From NCBI GenBank assembly GCA_004299305.1, contig SCPZ01000003.1:1-55300 (forward strand): 55,300 bases of DNA, given 5' to 3'. Each line of letters starts with the position of its first letter. Position 1 is the stretch's first letter. Made by a program: the position numbers and the translations under genes. This document shows positions 45,203-52,610 of this stretch, piece by piece. The notes beneath the pieces were generated by a model. It was not told the origin of the DNA. It did no database searches and saw only the letters and a list, made by a program, of their open reading frames with translations. Origin of the DNA: Methylobacter sp. (GTDB lineage: Bacteria > Pseudomonadota > Gammaproteobacteria > Methylococcales > Methylomonadaceae).

Positions 45203-45317
45203 GGCCTTAAACGGGAAGCCGATTTATCCAATGCTATTTTGTACGCGGCACCGCTAAACGGCTGGTCAATATTCAGTCGGTACAAATGGTCGGTTTTCAT
45301 TCGGCGCCAACACCCGT

Positions 45318-45683
45318 TTACGCTGACAGCTTCTTAAATGTCTCAACTACACTCTCCCCTTTAAATGGCTTGACGATCCAGCCTTTGACGCCAGCTGCTT
45401 TTCCTCGCTCTTTCATACTAGGATTGTTCTCTGTAGTTAACATGATCACATTCACCGTGCTGTTTCCCAATTCACTGCGAATTTTCTCAACCATGGTTAG
45501 CCCATCCATATTCGGCATATTGACATCGCTAACCACCAGTTTGATGCCGGGATCGGCCTTAAGTTTGTTAAGACCATCCTTTCCATCAACAGCAGTAATA
45601 ACATCCAAGCCATTTTTTTTCAAGAAGCCGCCAACTTCATCTCTGACAGTGCTTGAATCATCAACGAGTAGAATCTTTGCCAT
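45318..45683 (-). CDS. CheY-like single-domain response regulator
   Basis: A 121-residue receiver domain: KILLVDDSSTVRD at the N-terminus (acidic pair), phosphorylation Asp in VVSDVNMPNMDG, MLTTENN with the Thr and the Lys in IVKPFKGE. It has no output domain, so it acts by protein contact. ATG 45683 is the family start; an upstream extension in the open frame has no counterpart. It is the last gene of the operon with the CheX-like proteins, the mini-receptor and the Hpt kinase. Confidence 0.94.
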   Translation of the reverse strand: MAKILLVDDSSTVRDEVGGFLKKNGLDVITAVDGKDGLNKLKADPGIKLVVSDVNMPNMDGLTMVEKIRSELGNSTVNVIMLTTENNPSMKERGKAAGVKGWIVKPFKGESVVETFKKLSA

Positions 45684-45708
45684 AAATTTAGTGCTCCACA
45701 GATAGTTA

Positions 45709-46695
45709 TTAAAATAATTCCAATTCACCCGAGTCAACAAAATCGTCAACCGATGCATAAATTTCCTTGAAATCCTCAGGCGACCAATACAGATTAAACA
45801 CAAACCATTGATAAATTGGAATGAAATGGCTGTTGTTCTCGTCCGTAAGTATATATTTGAAACAGAGCTGAGGATTTTCTGAACCAAACGAAATATATTT
45901 ATGCTGATGATTGATGACAAGGGGGACTTCTGACGTATATTGGGTGCCTGGATCGTCAACTGCAATAAAATGTGTCTTGAACGCCCCCCAAAGAAGATTG
46001 GTCAGTTCCCCCAAAATGTTATTTACTGTTCTGAATGTTGCAGGATCTCCATCCCCCGTTAATTCAGTGTATCCAAGTACATCGAGGATGCCGCCTTCTT
46101 CCGTCTGAAGCATCATATAGCCCCGACACCAGCTGCTTTCCAAAGGAATCAGGCTGCATACTTCGCCGAAGATTATGCGATCCCTGACAATATAAGGCGT
46201 TTCAGTAATCACTTTGAGACTCTTAAATCGATTTTCCAACGTGCTTAGAGTCTCCAAGGTGTTTACTGTAAGCTCAGAAATCCCTCTGACCAGTGCATTG
46301 GGATAAACGAGGCTAAAAATGTATTCATCGATGACTTTCCGAAGCGGTGACATGTCATCAATCGTGTAAGCGGAGCAAAACAGTTTCCGTTGTTTTTCCG
46401 ACAGATCATCAAGATCGGGTGTCGATATTCTGCGCAGCACGATAGGTAACTCGGGTCTTGCAGTATGTATTTGTTGCGCTAAGTCTAATGTGTCAGCCAG
46501 CGATTCGTGATAATTCTCCGACAGCAAAATCGCGCCCAAGTCAACGTAGGTGCTCAAAACGGCCATAACATTGACAGAATTGACCTTCAAACCAATAAGC
46601 CCGTTTTGATCGCAAAATTGCTTAATTTGTTTAAAACATTCGGGTGAGTTATCCAGAACCAAGACTTTGCTTACCAATTGCGCTTCATCACTCAT
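45709..46695 (-). CDS. Receiver-like plus CheX-like two-domain protein
   Basis: A 328-residue protein. The first 120 residues look like a receiver fold (VSKVLVLDNSPECFKQIKQF) but lack the standard acidic pair, so phosphorylation is doubtful. The second half resembles CheC/CheX phosphatases, with the ExxN signature in ILGELTNLLWGAF. It ends in GELELF, the same tail as the next gene's product. It is 16 bases from that gene and precedes cheY in one operon. The domain call is by motif, with moderate certainty. Confidence 0.65.
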   Translation of the reverse strand: MSDEAQLVSKVLVLDNSPECFKQIKQFCDQNGLIGLKVNSVNVMAVLSTYVDLGAILLSENYHESLADTLDLAQQIHTARPELPIVLRRISTPDLDDLSEKQRKLFCSAYTIDDMSPLRKVIDEYIFSLVYPNALVRGISELTVNTLETLSTLENRFKSLKVITETPYIVRDRIIFGEVCSLIPLESSWCRGYMMLQTEEGGILDVLGYTELTGDGDPATFRTVNNILGELTNLLWGAFKTHFIAVDDPGTQYTSEVPLVINHQHKYISFGSENPQLCFKYILTDENNSHFIPIYQWFVFNLYWSPEDFKEIYASVDDFVDSGELELF

Positions 46696-46711
46696 GTTTA
46701 AATCCTAGCGG

Positions 46712-47263
46712 TTAAAAAAGTTCCAGTTCGCCCGTACTGTCTTCATCTGCGCTGGTATCCACTGCAAAATCCACAATGTCATAATCGCAGACGCACAAAG
46801 TAGCATGAAGCTCTAACGAGTGATTGATAGTGATTCTGTAATGTTTGACATGCCCTGGATTAAGAGCCGAGACGAAGGGCACAGACTGCCTTAATAATAT
46901 ATAGGGCGTTGACATCCCCAAAAAAAGGTAACTTTTGTGTAACTCTCTGTTCATGACGCCGCAACAAATATTGCAAACCTCCTGAAAGGCGTCGAGAAAC
47001 GTGTTGTTGTCTCCTGCCTCAAGGTTAGAGTTCTTTAAGAAATAATTTTTTGTGGCATCATCGTTGCCATTAAAATGAAAAAGCACCAATAATCGAAAAA
47101 AAGTCGATGAAATCGTCAGAACAACGAATTCATCTTCACTAATTTCTTCCAGATCATCAACAGACTCTATTTCACAGTTATCGTCGGCAGAAGATGAAAT
47201 ATTCGCCAGCACCGCTTTTTTAAAGATGTGATCGAAGCTGCTTTGCGCCCGCTCGCTAATCAT
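46712..47263 (-). CDS. CheX-like phosphatase-family protein
   Basis: A 183-residue acidic protein. The segment [16 protein letters not shown] carries the ExxN signature of CheC/CheX/FliY phosphatases, which dephosphorylate CheY. The C-terminus TGELELF matches the tail of the neighbouring protein. It overlaps the mini-receptor gene by eight bases. No other family fits better, but similarity is distant. Confidence 0.65.
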   Translation of the reverse strand: MISERAQSSFDHIFKKAVLANISSSADDNCEIESVDDLEEISEDEFVVLTISSTFFRLLVLFHFNGNDDATKNYFLKNSNLEAGDNNTFLDAFQEVCNICCGVMNRELHKSYLFLGMSTPYILLRQSVPFVSALNPGHVKHYRITINHSLELHATLCVCDYDIVDFAVDTSADEDSTGELELF

Positions 47264-48212
47264 ATTCGCTTGCCTCAGCTATTTTTAGACTGTTCACCAG
47301 ACTCTTACAGGCCACATCAATGCCAACCAAAGCCGATGTGATCATTTTTCCCCCTGCTTGTATGTCTTGGAATGTCGCTGTAGTTATCCAGTCATTCTTG
47401 TATAGGTTCTTACCATACTCCTTAGAAAGTTCTTCTGAATCAGTGGCAAGCTTACGTACTTCGGTTGCGACTACGGCAAATCCGCGACCGCTTTCGCCTG
47501 CTCGGGCGGCTTCGATCGCTGCGTTAAACGATAAGATGACTATGTCTTGAACGATCATGGAAAATTTGGCGTTTTGCAAATGCATTTCCGTGTTCTGCGT
47601 CATCAATGAATTCATGTCGGTATGCCAACGTTCAAAGACTTCGGCAAATTTAGTAACCTGGCTGATTTCATTCGCGAGGCGGTCGACTTTTTCAAGTAAA
47701 TTTCTCTTCTCCCCCCTTCCTTGCTCTTCCAAGAGGTTAAGTTCCATGCCATGTTTTTGTTGAAGTTGGTCAATCTGATCAAAAAGCTCGGTTTTTTCTT
47801 GTGCCAGGAACTTCGATTGCTCAAATTGACGATTCAATTCCTCATTTTTTAGCTCCAACTCCTGCTCATAAGCACTAAGTTTGTTTTTGATCTCTTCTTC
47901 CAAAAGACCAAGCGCCAGTTCATGATTTTGCTGAAGCTGGTTAACTTGAGTTAATAGGTTATTTTTTTCTTGCTCCAGGAACTTGAACCGCTCTAATTGG
48001 TGGTTCATGTCGGCAATTTTTAATTGCAATTCCTGCTCATAGCGATTTACTTTTTCTTCGGCTGCAACGAGTTGCTCTGTCAAATTTGCAGCAGTAGCCT
48101 GGTGTGTAACCGTCACATCGACAAGCATTTTTTTATTTATACGCCGCAAAGCCATACTCAGGCCGGACGCGAATAAAAATCCCAATACAGCAGTTAGAAT
48201 TGTATTTTCCAT
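47256..48212 (-). CDS. Short membrane-anchored chemoreceptor-like protein
   Basis: A 318-residue protein with one N-terminal membrane anchor (about 5-22), a coiled coil from 40 to 190, and a shortened receptor signalling tip: [35 protein letters not shown]. The tip keeps the canonical Glu and Arg. There is no periplasmic domain, no HAMP and little room for methylation sites. The coiled coil is internally duplicated: [20 protein letters not shown] and [20 protein letters not shown] start two copies of about 54 residues. It probably scaffolds the kinase encoded upstream. Confidence 0.85.
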   Translation of the reverse strand: MENTILTAVLGFLFASGLSMALRRINKKMLVDVTVTHQATAANLTEQLVAAEEKVNRYEQELQLKIADMNHQLERFKFLEQEKNNLLTQVNQLQQNHELALGLLEEEIKNKLSAYEQELELKNEELNRQFEQSKFLAQEKTELFDQIDQLQQKHGMELNLLEEQGRGEKRNLLEKVDRLANEISQVTKFAEVFERWHTDMNSLMTQNTEMHLQNAKFSMIVQDIVILSFNAAIEAARAGESGRGFAVVATEVRKLATDSEELSKEYGKNLYKNDWITTATFQDIQAGGKMITSALVGIDVACKSLVNSLKIAEASEYD

Positions 48213-48402
48213 AGTGATCTACTTATTGACTTCAGAAGCAAACAGACAGTCTCTTAGTTTCGAAAACGTCTTCAAAGACTGTGTGCCGATAAGGTGTCAA
48301 TCCCCACACTTTCAGGATTGTTCAAAACGATGCGCTGAATAGTGTCGTCATTGGAAACAAAACGTTCGCGCGTAATATGCAAATCGAGAGTTCGTCCATA
48401 GT

Positions 48403-51105
48403 TCATGCCGCCACCATTAATGATTCTTCGGTGCTCACCGCGTAATTTGCAGGAAAATACACAATGGTTTCAAATGCCCGATAGTCGGAACCTTCCTTGT
48501 TATCCAGGAAATTAATTTTGACATGCCCGCCCTCTTTTCTGGCGAAGTCGATAACCGCATCCATGCCAACACCGCGCCCTGAGATGTCGGTGAGATTGTC
48601 AGCTGTTGAAAATCCAGGCTGAAAAATCAGCGTAGCGGTTTTCTCGTCGTCCAGACTTTCATGTTCCTGTATCAGCCCATTGGCCAATGCCTTTTGGCGG
48701 ATTTTGTTCAGCGCAAGGCCACAGCCGTCGTCCTTGATGGCTATTTTGAGCTGGTCGTCTTCCATTTCCATGGCTACCTCAATGCGTCCTTGAGCCGACT
48801 TGCCATTGGCCAAACGATCGGCAGGCATTTCCAAGCCATGGTCAACGCAATTTCTGAATAGATGGGTGAAAATGTCTTTGACCACGCCAATGCTTTGGAT
48901 TTTTAGCTGTAGTTCCCCGTTGTCTATTGAAACTTCAGGCTCCTGTTTGCCTAAGCTTTGCGCTAATGCCGGTAAGGATTCAACAATCGAAGCGAACACG
49001 GCATCAAGCGGTTCGGTTCCAAGCAGCCTTAGCGTCCTTTGCACAATACTTTTTGCTTCGATCAAATCGTGAATGTTGGAATGACTAACCTTTTCCAGTA
49101 AATTGATTGCTTCCTGAATTTGCTTATGCTCAACCATCAGGTATTTTTCGACATCGCCTCTGCGACCGGGCCCTTTGCGGCCAAGGCTGACTTCATTGGT
49201 TTTGGCGTAATGGTCAACCAACTGGCGTAGCTTCGCTATATCGTCCAGCAAGCGCGTTTGATCCCATTCAACAGTGGAATTGGGTTGGCGCATTTCAGCA
49301 TAAATCGATTCAATGCTATGAACCAGATCGGTTAAATTCTTCAAGCCAAATGTCCTGGCATTTCCTTTGATGGTGTGCATATTTCTAAACATAGCGTTAA
49401 TTGCATCCAAACCGCCGTTCGGATTATCACGAATGATGTTTTCAATTTCTGCCTTGTAATTTTTGGTTGAAGCGATGAACTGGTGAAATTTTTCATGATT
49501 GACGGCCAAAATTTCCCCGATAATTTCTAATTCGCGTTTTTGTTCGGCAGATTCGGCGCTCAATTTACGCAACTCAGTCACATCCCGCAGACATAACAGT
49601 ATTTGCTCCACCACATCAAACTCGTTAACCACCGGCGCCCAATTTAAATCAAGGGCTTTTTTCGAACCGTTCGGCATTTCTTTCTCGATTTCATTAACCA
49701 GCAAATGTTGGTTAAACTCGAAATTCATGGCGTCTTCTCCCACGCAGGCGCCAGAGACGGCTGAAATTTGCGAAATGGCGTCCGTACCTAAATTAGAGTC
49801 CTCAAAAATCAGTTTGATTAAGCAATTTCCGGCAATCTGATCGGTCTCCAGTATTTTTTCCAAATGAGCAGAATATTCAGGGTTGACCTTGTTTAGGGCA
49901 TCAAAGCTCAGCAAACCTTGCGGCATATTTTGAAGCATTGTTTGTATGTCATTGATCTTCTTTTTGAGCAGCTTCGATGACTCGTGTAGTTGCTCAACCA
50001 TCGAATTGAAAGATCGCGCCATGCTACCGATTTCATCATTGTGCAAAGCTTCGGCTCGTAGGGATAAGTCGTGGGTATGCGCAATTTTCGACATAGTCGA
50101 TTCCAGCCCTGATACTCTGCGCAAAATACGCGCTCCGCCGACAATACAGATTAATACCGCTGAAATGATCAATAACGAACATGCGGCCATGATGATGAAC
50201 ATTAAGTGTTCGTAGTGCTGGTATTCACTGGTGAGTTCAGCTTCCAGCGTCAGCAACCGCTGCTGGAGATTGCCAAGTTGTTGATTGACCTTGGCTTGGC
50301 CTGTGACTTTATTCTGGGCAATTCTCAGAGCTAACTCCATATCCTTGCTGTAGTGTTGCAGTAAGGACGGGATTTCGCTGATCGGTTCAATCGCCTTGTC
50401 TTCGGGCTGTTTTGTTTCCGTTTTTTCATTGAAACTCAATACATCATCGGCTGCCGACTCATGTTTCATAACGCCGAGCAAAGGCAGTTTTTTTAACTCG
50501 TCAGCCAGGGCGATCAGCTCTTGTAATGGCCGGTTAATATTATCCTGCGACATTTGTTTGCGAGAGGTGAAAAAACTTTGCCGCGCTCTTGCAAGGTTTA
50601 TCAGCGCCGCCTGAGAGTCCCCAACTAACTTCAAATAAAGCTGTTTTTTCGGCTGAGCGGCATTTTTTGCTTCTTTAACGTATGACAACAGTTTTTGCAG
50701 GTGTTGAGACAACTGTTTTTCATTATTTATCAGCAGCGTTTGTGGATCGGCCAGCTTGCCTGCTGCGGTCAGTTCTATCAAAGTTGTTTGTTGTAACTCA
50801 TCAATCAGCCCAACAAACGGCGCTTGTAATGAGGCTGACAGGTTGGCGCGCCCTTCAACTTCAGTTTTGATTTGATTGAGAGTTTGCTCGACATCGCCGA
50901 GTATGGTGGCTTCACCCGTGAGCAAATAATTGAAAATCGGCTGGCTGACCTGGGTAAAGATTTTATCTTTTTGCTGCCCAAAAAATTCGACCGATGCAAA
51001 AGCCTGATTCAGGTGATTTAACGACCAGCTCACAGCAACCGCAAAACCAATAATAATAACGGCAAGCGTCAAGCTGACTAGCTTCGATATGTGTTTAATT
51101 GTCAT
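48403..51105 (-). CDS. Membrane histidine kinase with Hpt domain, CheA-like
   Basis: A 900-residue sensor kinase. Membrane segments at about 10-30 and 305-328 enclose a periplasmic helical region; HAMP follows, then a PAS-like region, then an Hpt domain with NMHTIKGNARTFG carrying the phosphorylatable His, and a CheA-type ATPase with LFRNCVDHGLE, KDDGCGL and GRGVGMDAV. It resembles a chemoreceptor input fused to CheA P1 and P4; no CheW-like P5 domain is present, and I see no CheY-docking P2. The mini-receptor, two CheX-like proteins and CheY are encoded downstream on the same strand, after a 190-base gap. Confidence 0.88.
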   Translation of the reverse strand: MTIKHISKLVSLTLAVIIIGFAVAVSWSLNHLNQAFASVEFFGQQKDKIFTQVSQPIFNYLLTGEATILGDVEQTLNQIKTEVEGRANLSASLQAPFVGLIDELQQTTLIELTAAGKLADPQTLLINNEKQLSQHLQKLLSYVKEAKNAAQPKKQLYLKLVGDSQAALINLARARQSFFTSRKQMSQDNINRPLQELIALADELKKLPLLGVMKHESAADDVLSFNEKTETKQPEDKAIEPISEIPSLLQHYSKDMELALRIAQNKVTGQAKVNQQLGNLQQRLLTLEAELTSEYQHYEHLMFIIMAACSLLIISAVLICIVGGARILRRVSGLESTMSKIAHTHDLSLRAEALHNDEIGSMARSFNSMVEQLHESSKLLKKKINDIQTMLQNMPQGLLSFDALNKVNPEYSAHLEKILETDQIAGNCLIKLIFEDSNLGTDAISQISAVSGACVGEDAMNFEFNQHLLVNEIEKEMPNGSKKALDLNWAPVVNEFDVVEQILLCLRDVTELRKLSAESAEQKRELEIIGEILAVNHEKFHQFIASTKNYKAEIENIIRDNPNGGLDAINAMFRNMHTIKGNARTFGLKNLTDLVHSIESIYAEMRQPNSTVEWDQTRLLDDIAKLRQLVDHYAKTNEVSLGRKGPGRRGDVEKYLMVEHKQIQEAINLLEKVSHSNIHDLIEAKSIVQRTLRLLGTEPLDAVFASIVESLPALAQSLGKQEPEVSIDNGELQLKIQSIGVVKDIFTHLFRNCVDHGLEMPADRLANGKSAQGRIEVAMEMEDDQLKIAIKDDGCGLALNKIRQKALANGLIQEHESLDDEKTATLIFQPGFSTADNLTDISGRGVGMDAVIDFARKEGGHVKINFLDNKEGSDYRAFETIVYFPANYAVSTEESLMVAA

Positions 51106-51246
51106 ATTAGAATTTAGGTTTATTGATGAAGATGCGTTTCGAATGGATCGAACAAAATTTAAGGTTACTTGTATCGTTATCGATGCCTTGCATAAGACCT
51201 TTGTCTGGTTTTACATAATCGGGCGGCAATTTTGACCAGAGTCTTA

Positions 51247-51347
51247 GGGCTTGTCCAAAAACTAAGTGCAACAAGTTGTTTGCAATAACAAGATGATTTA
51301 ATTGGATATTACATGCCAATGCGTAGCGGTTATTCGTGGACAGGCCC
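51247..51347. mobile_element. Miniature inverted-repeat element GGGCYTGTCC, TTA duplication
   Basis: A 101-bp element running from GGGCTTGTCCA to TGGACAGGCCC, flanked by TTA on both sides (51244-51246, 51348-51350), inside the EAL remnant. Confidence 0.85.
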
Positions 51348-51409
51348 TTAGTTGAGCAGTCCGCACTTGGATAAGTAACTGCTATTTCAAAGCCCATTTC
51401 TCTACAATG

Positions 51410-51588
51410 GCATAATTATCTACACAAGCACTGGCTCCTTCTCCCTTGAGGGAGAAGGTTGGGATGAGGGGGATATAAATGCTTGTTTCTATTCTCCTCT
51501 CCCCAACCCTCTCCAACAGGAGAGGGAGCTAGGTCAACTTGCAACCCATTGTATTTATGATACAAAAAAGTTGTGTAGATACTTATGC
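51410..51588. mobile_element. Miniature inverted-repeat element GCATAAKTATCTACACAA
   Basis: A 179-bp element with ends GCATAATTATCTACACAA and the reverse complement of GCATAAGTATCTACACAA. Flanks TACAATG and TACAACG are a 7-bp duplication with one change. Inside is the CTCCCTCTCC/GGAGAGGG palindrome shared with 44940-45202. It splits the EAL remnant between its TEH and GFEIA parts. Confidence 0.82.
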
Positions 51589-52104
51589 TACAACGGGCAA
51601 CTGCGTCTAATATCAACGGGAGCCATACCGGCCTGATGTTCTGTTAATCCAATAATGACAGAGCAAGGATCAACACTCCAAATTAAGCGCTTCTCCTTTT
51701 TTAGAGTCAGGTTGTGGCAGAGCAGAAGGATGTAGGTTAATAAATGTTTAGGTTGTTTTGAAATATAAAGGATGCTTGTTACAGGAATGTTAAAAAACAA
51801 TAAATTTGTCGTTTTTGCTTGTGGGCATTTCTAATAATTCCCAAAATTCGGGACACCCTCATTTAAACGGATTTCAAAGAGTTGATGGACAGCTCGTTCA
51901 TTGGTTTTATCAGTCTAATCCGTGTCACTAGCGACTGTAACGCTGTTTTTTGACAACTTAATTACATTGTATGTAAATCGGTAAATTGCTACGGGCTTGT
52001 TGAGGCGTGACTTATTTCTCTTGGCACAGCTTTGCCTTACGCTAACTACGGTTATTTTATATTGTCTGTTATACGTAACTTATTGGTATTTCAACAAGCT
52101 GCAT

Positions 52105-52205
52105 TATTGATCTGTCTTTCTTGTCATGCGCGGAAATATTCATGTCATCACAAGGTAATATCCACGTAATAAAAGCCGCCTATTCTGATTGTGAACTTCA
52201 ATATG
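52105..52205 (+). promoter_or_regulatory. Conserved upstream element, copy B
   Basis: Shares GAAATATTCATGTCATCAC, ACGTAATAAAAGCC and CTATTCT with 34595-34693 in nearly constant spacing, and continues to AACTTCAATATG. It lies about 400 bases before glgP; a miniature element has landed in between. Confidence 0.7.
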
Positions 52206-52257
52206 CTCAAACGAACTATCAATGGTCCTGATTGGCTTGGAGGCTAATGCGAGCTTA

Positions 52258-52440
52258 GGCGATTTCCTGCGAAAAATATACCCAACTGACTGGTCTTTTT
52301 GCCCGTTTTTACGCCTCGGCAACTGCGCCATGTGTCGCCTAAAGCGCCTACTGTTGGTGCTCTACCTCCTGCATTTATGCAGTCGTTGTAGACAAACAAA
52401 AATCCTGCGCCATTTGGATATATTTATTCTTGGTAATCGG
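52258..52440. mobile_element. Rearranged GGCGATT miniature element
   Basis: Both arms of the element at 23759 are present (GGCGATTTCCTGCGAAAAAT at left; AAATCCTGCGCCATTTGGAT at right), but the central palindrome is replaced by about 90 bases that include GCTCTACCTCCTGCATTTAT, a block of the repeat at 44940. The right end is degraded and no duplication is visible. Confidence 0.8.
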
Positions 52441-52610
52441 AAGTTCAGTAAATTTTTAACTCCAATCGTTGTCGATTTAGTGCGTCTTTAATAATCCTCT
52501 CGCCACCCGCTGTTGGGGAGTAACGAAAATGGATGGAAAAAAGTCACTATCCCATTGTTTCAAATATTTATTTTAGTAAACTTGTAAAAAATTTCTTTCA
52601 GGATTAAATA

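Larger units (their letters stand above)
51107..51800 (-). pseudogene. EAL-domain gene remnant, broken by two mobile elements
   Basis: On the minus strand fragments align in order with the EAL protein at 34711: KKEKRLIWSVDPCSVIIGLT then EHQAG; after an inserted element MGFEIA; after a second element LRLWSKLPPDYVKPDKG and NLKFCSIHSK. These match KKGETLRLLDQYGVNPRSVI, ELTEHKPA, MGFEIA and LRLWAELLPEYVKIDK there. Catalytic motifs are lost and frames shift. It lies directly upstream of the Hpt kinase, whose promoter must lie within this debris. Confidence 0.85.
51801..52610. other. Long gene-free gap before glgP
   Basis: No credible gene in about 800 bases. It holds a conserved upstream element (52105-52205) and a rearranged miniature element (52258-52440), which have their own entries. 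The first 300 bases are AT-rich and unremarkable. Confidence 0.6.

Noticed and set aside
45203-45317. Possible gene fragment; one plus-strand frame reads EADLSNAILYAAPLNGWS, resembling pentapeptide repeats
   Set aside because: Too short and without start or context; not enough to call a pseudogene.
45684-45965. N-terminal extension of the CheY-like protein
   Set aside because: The receiver fold begins at MAKILLVDDS (45683); the extension overlaps the neighbouring CheX-like gene and shows no family match.
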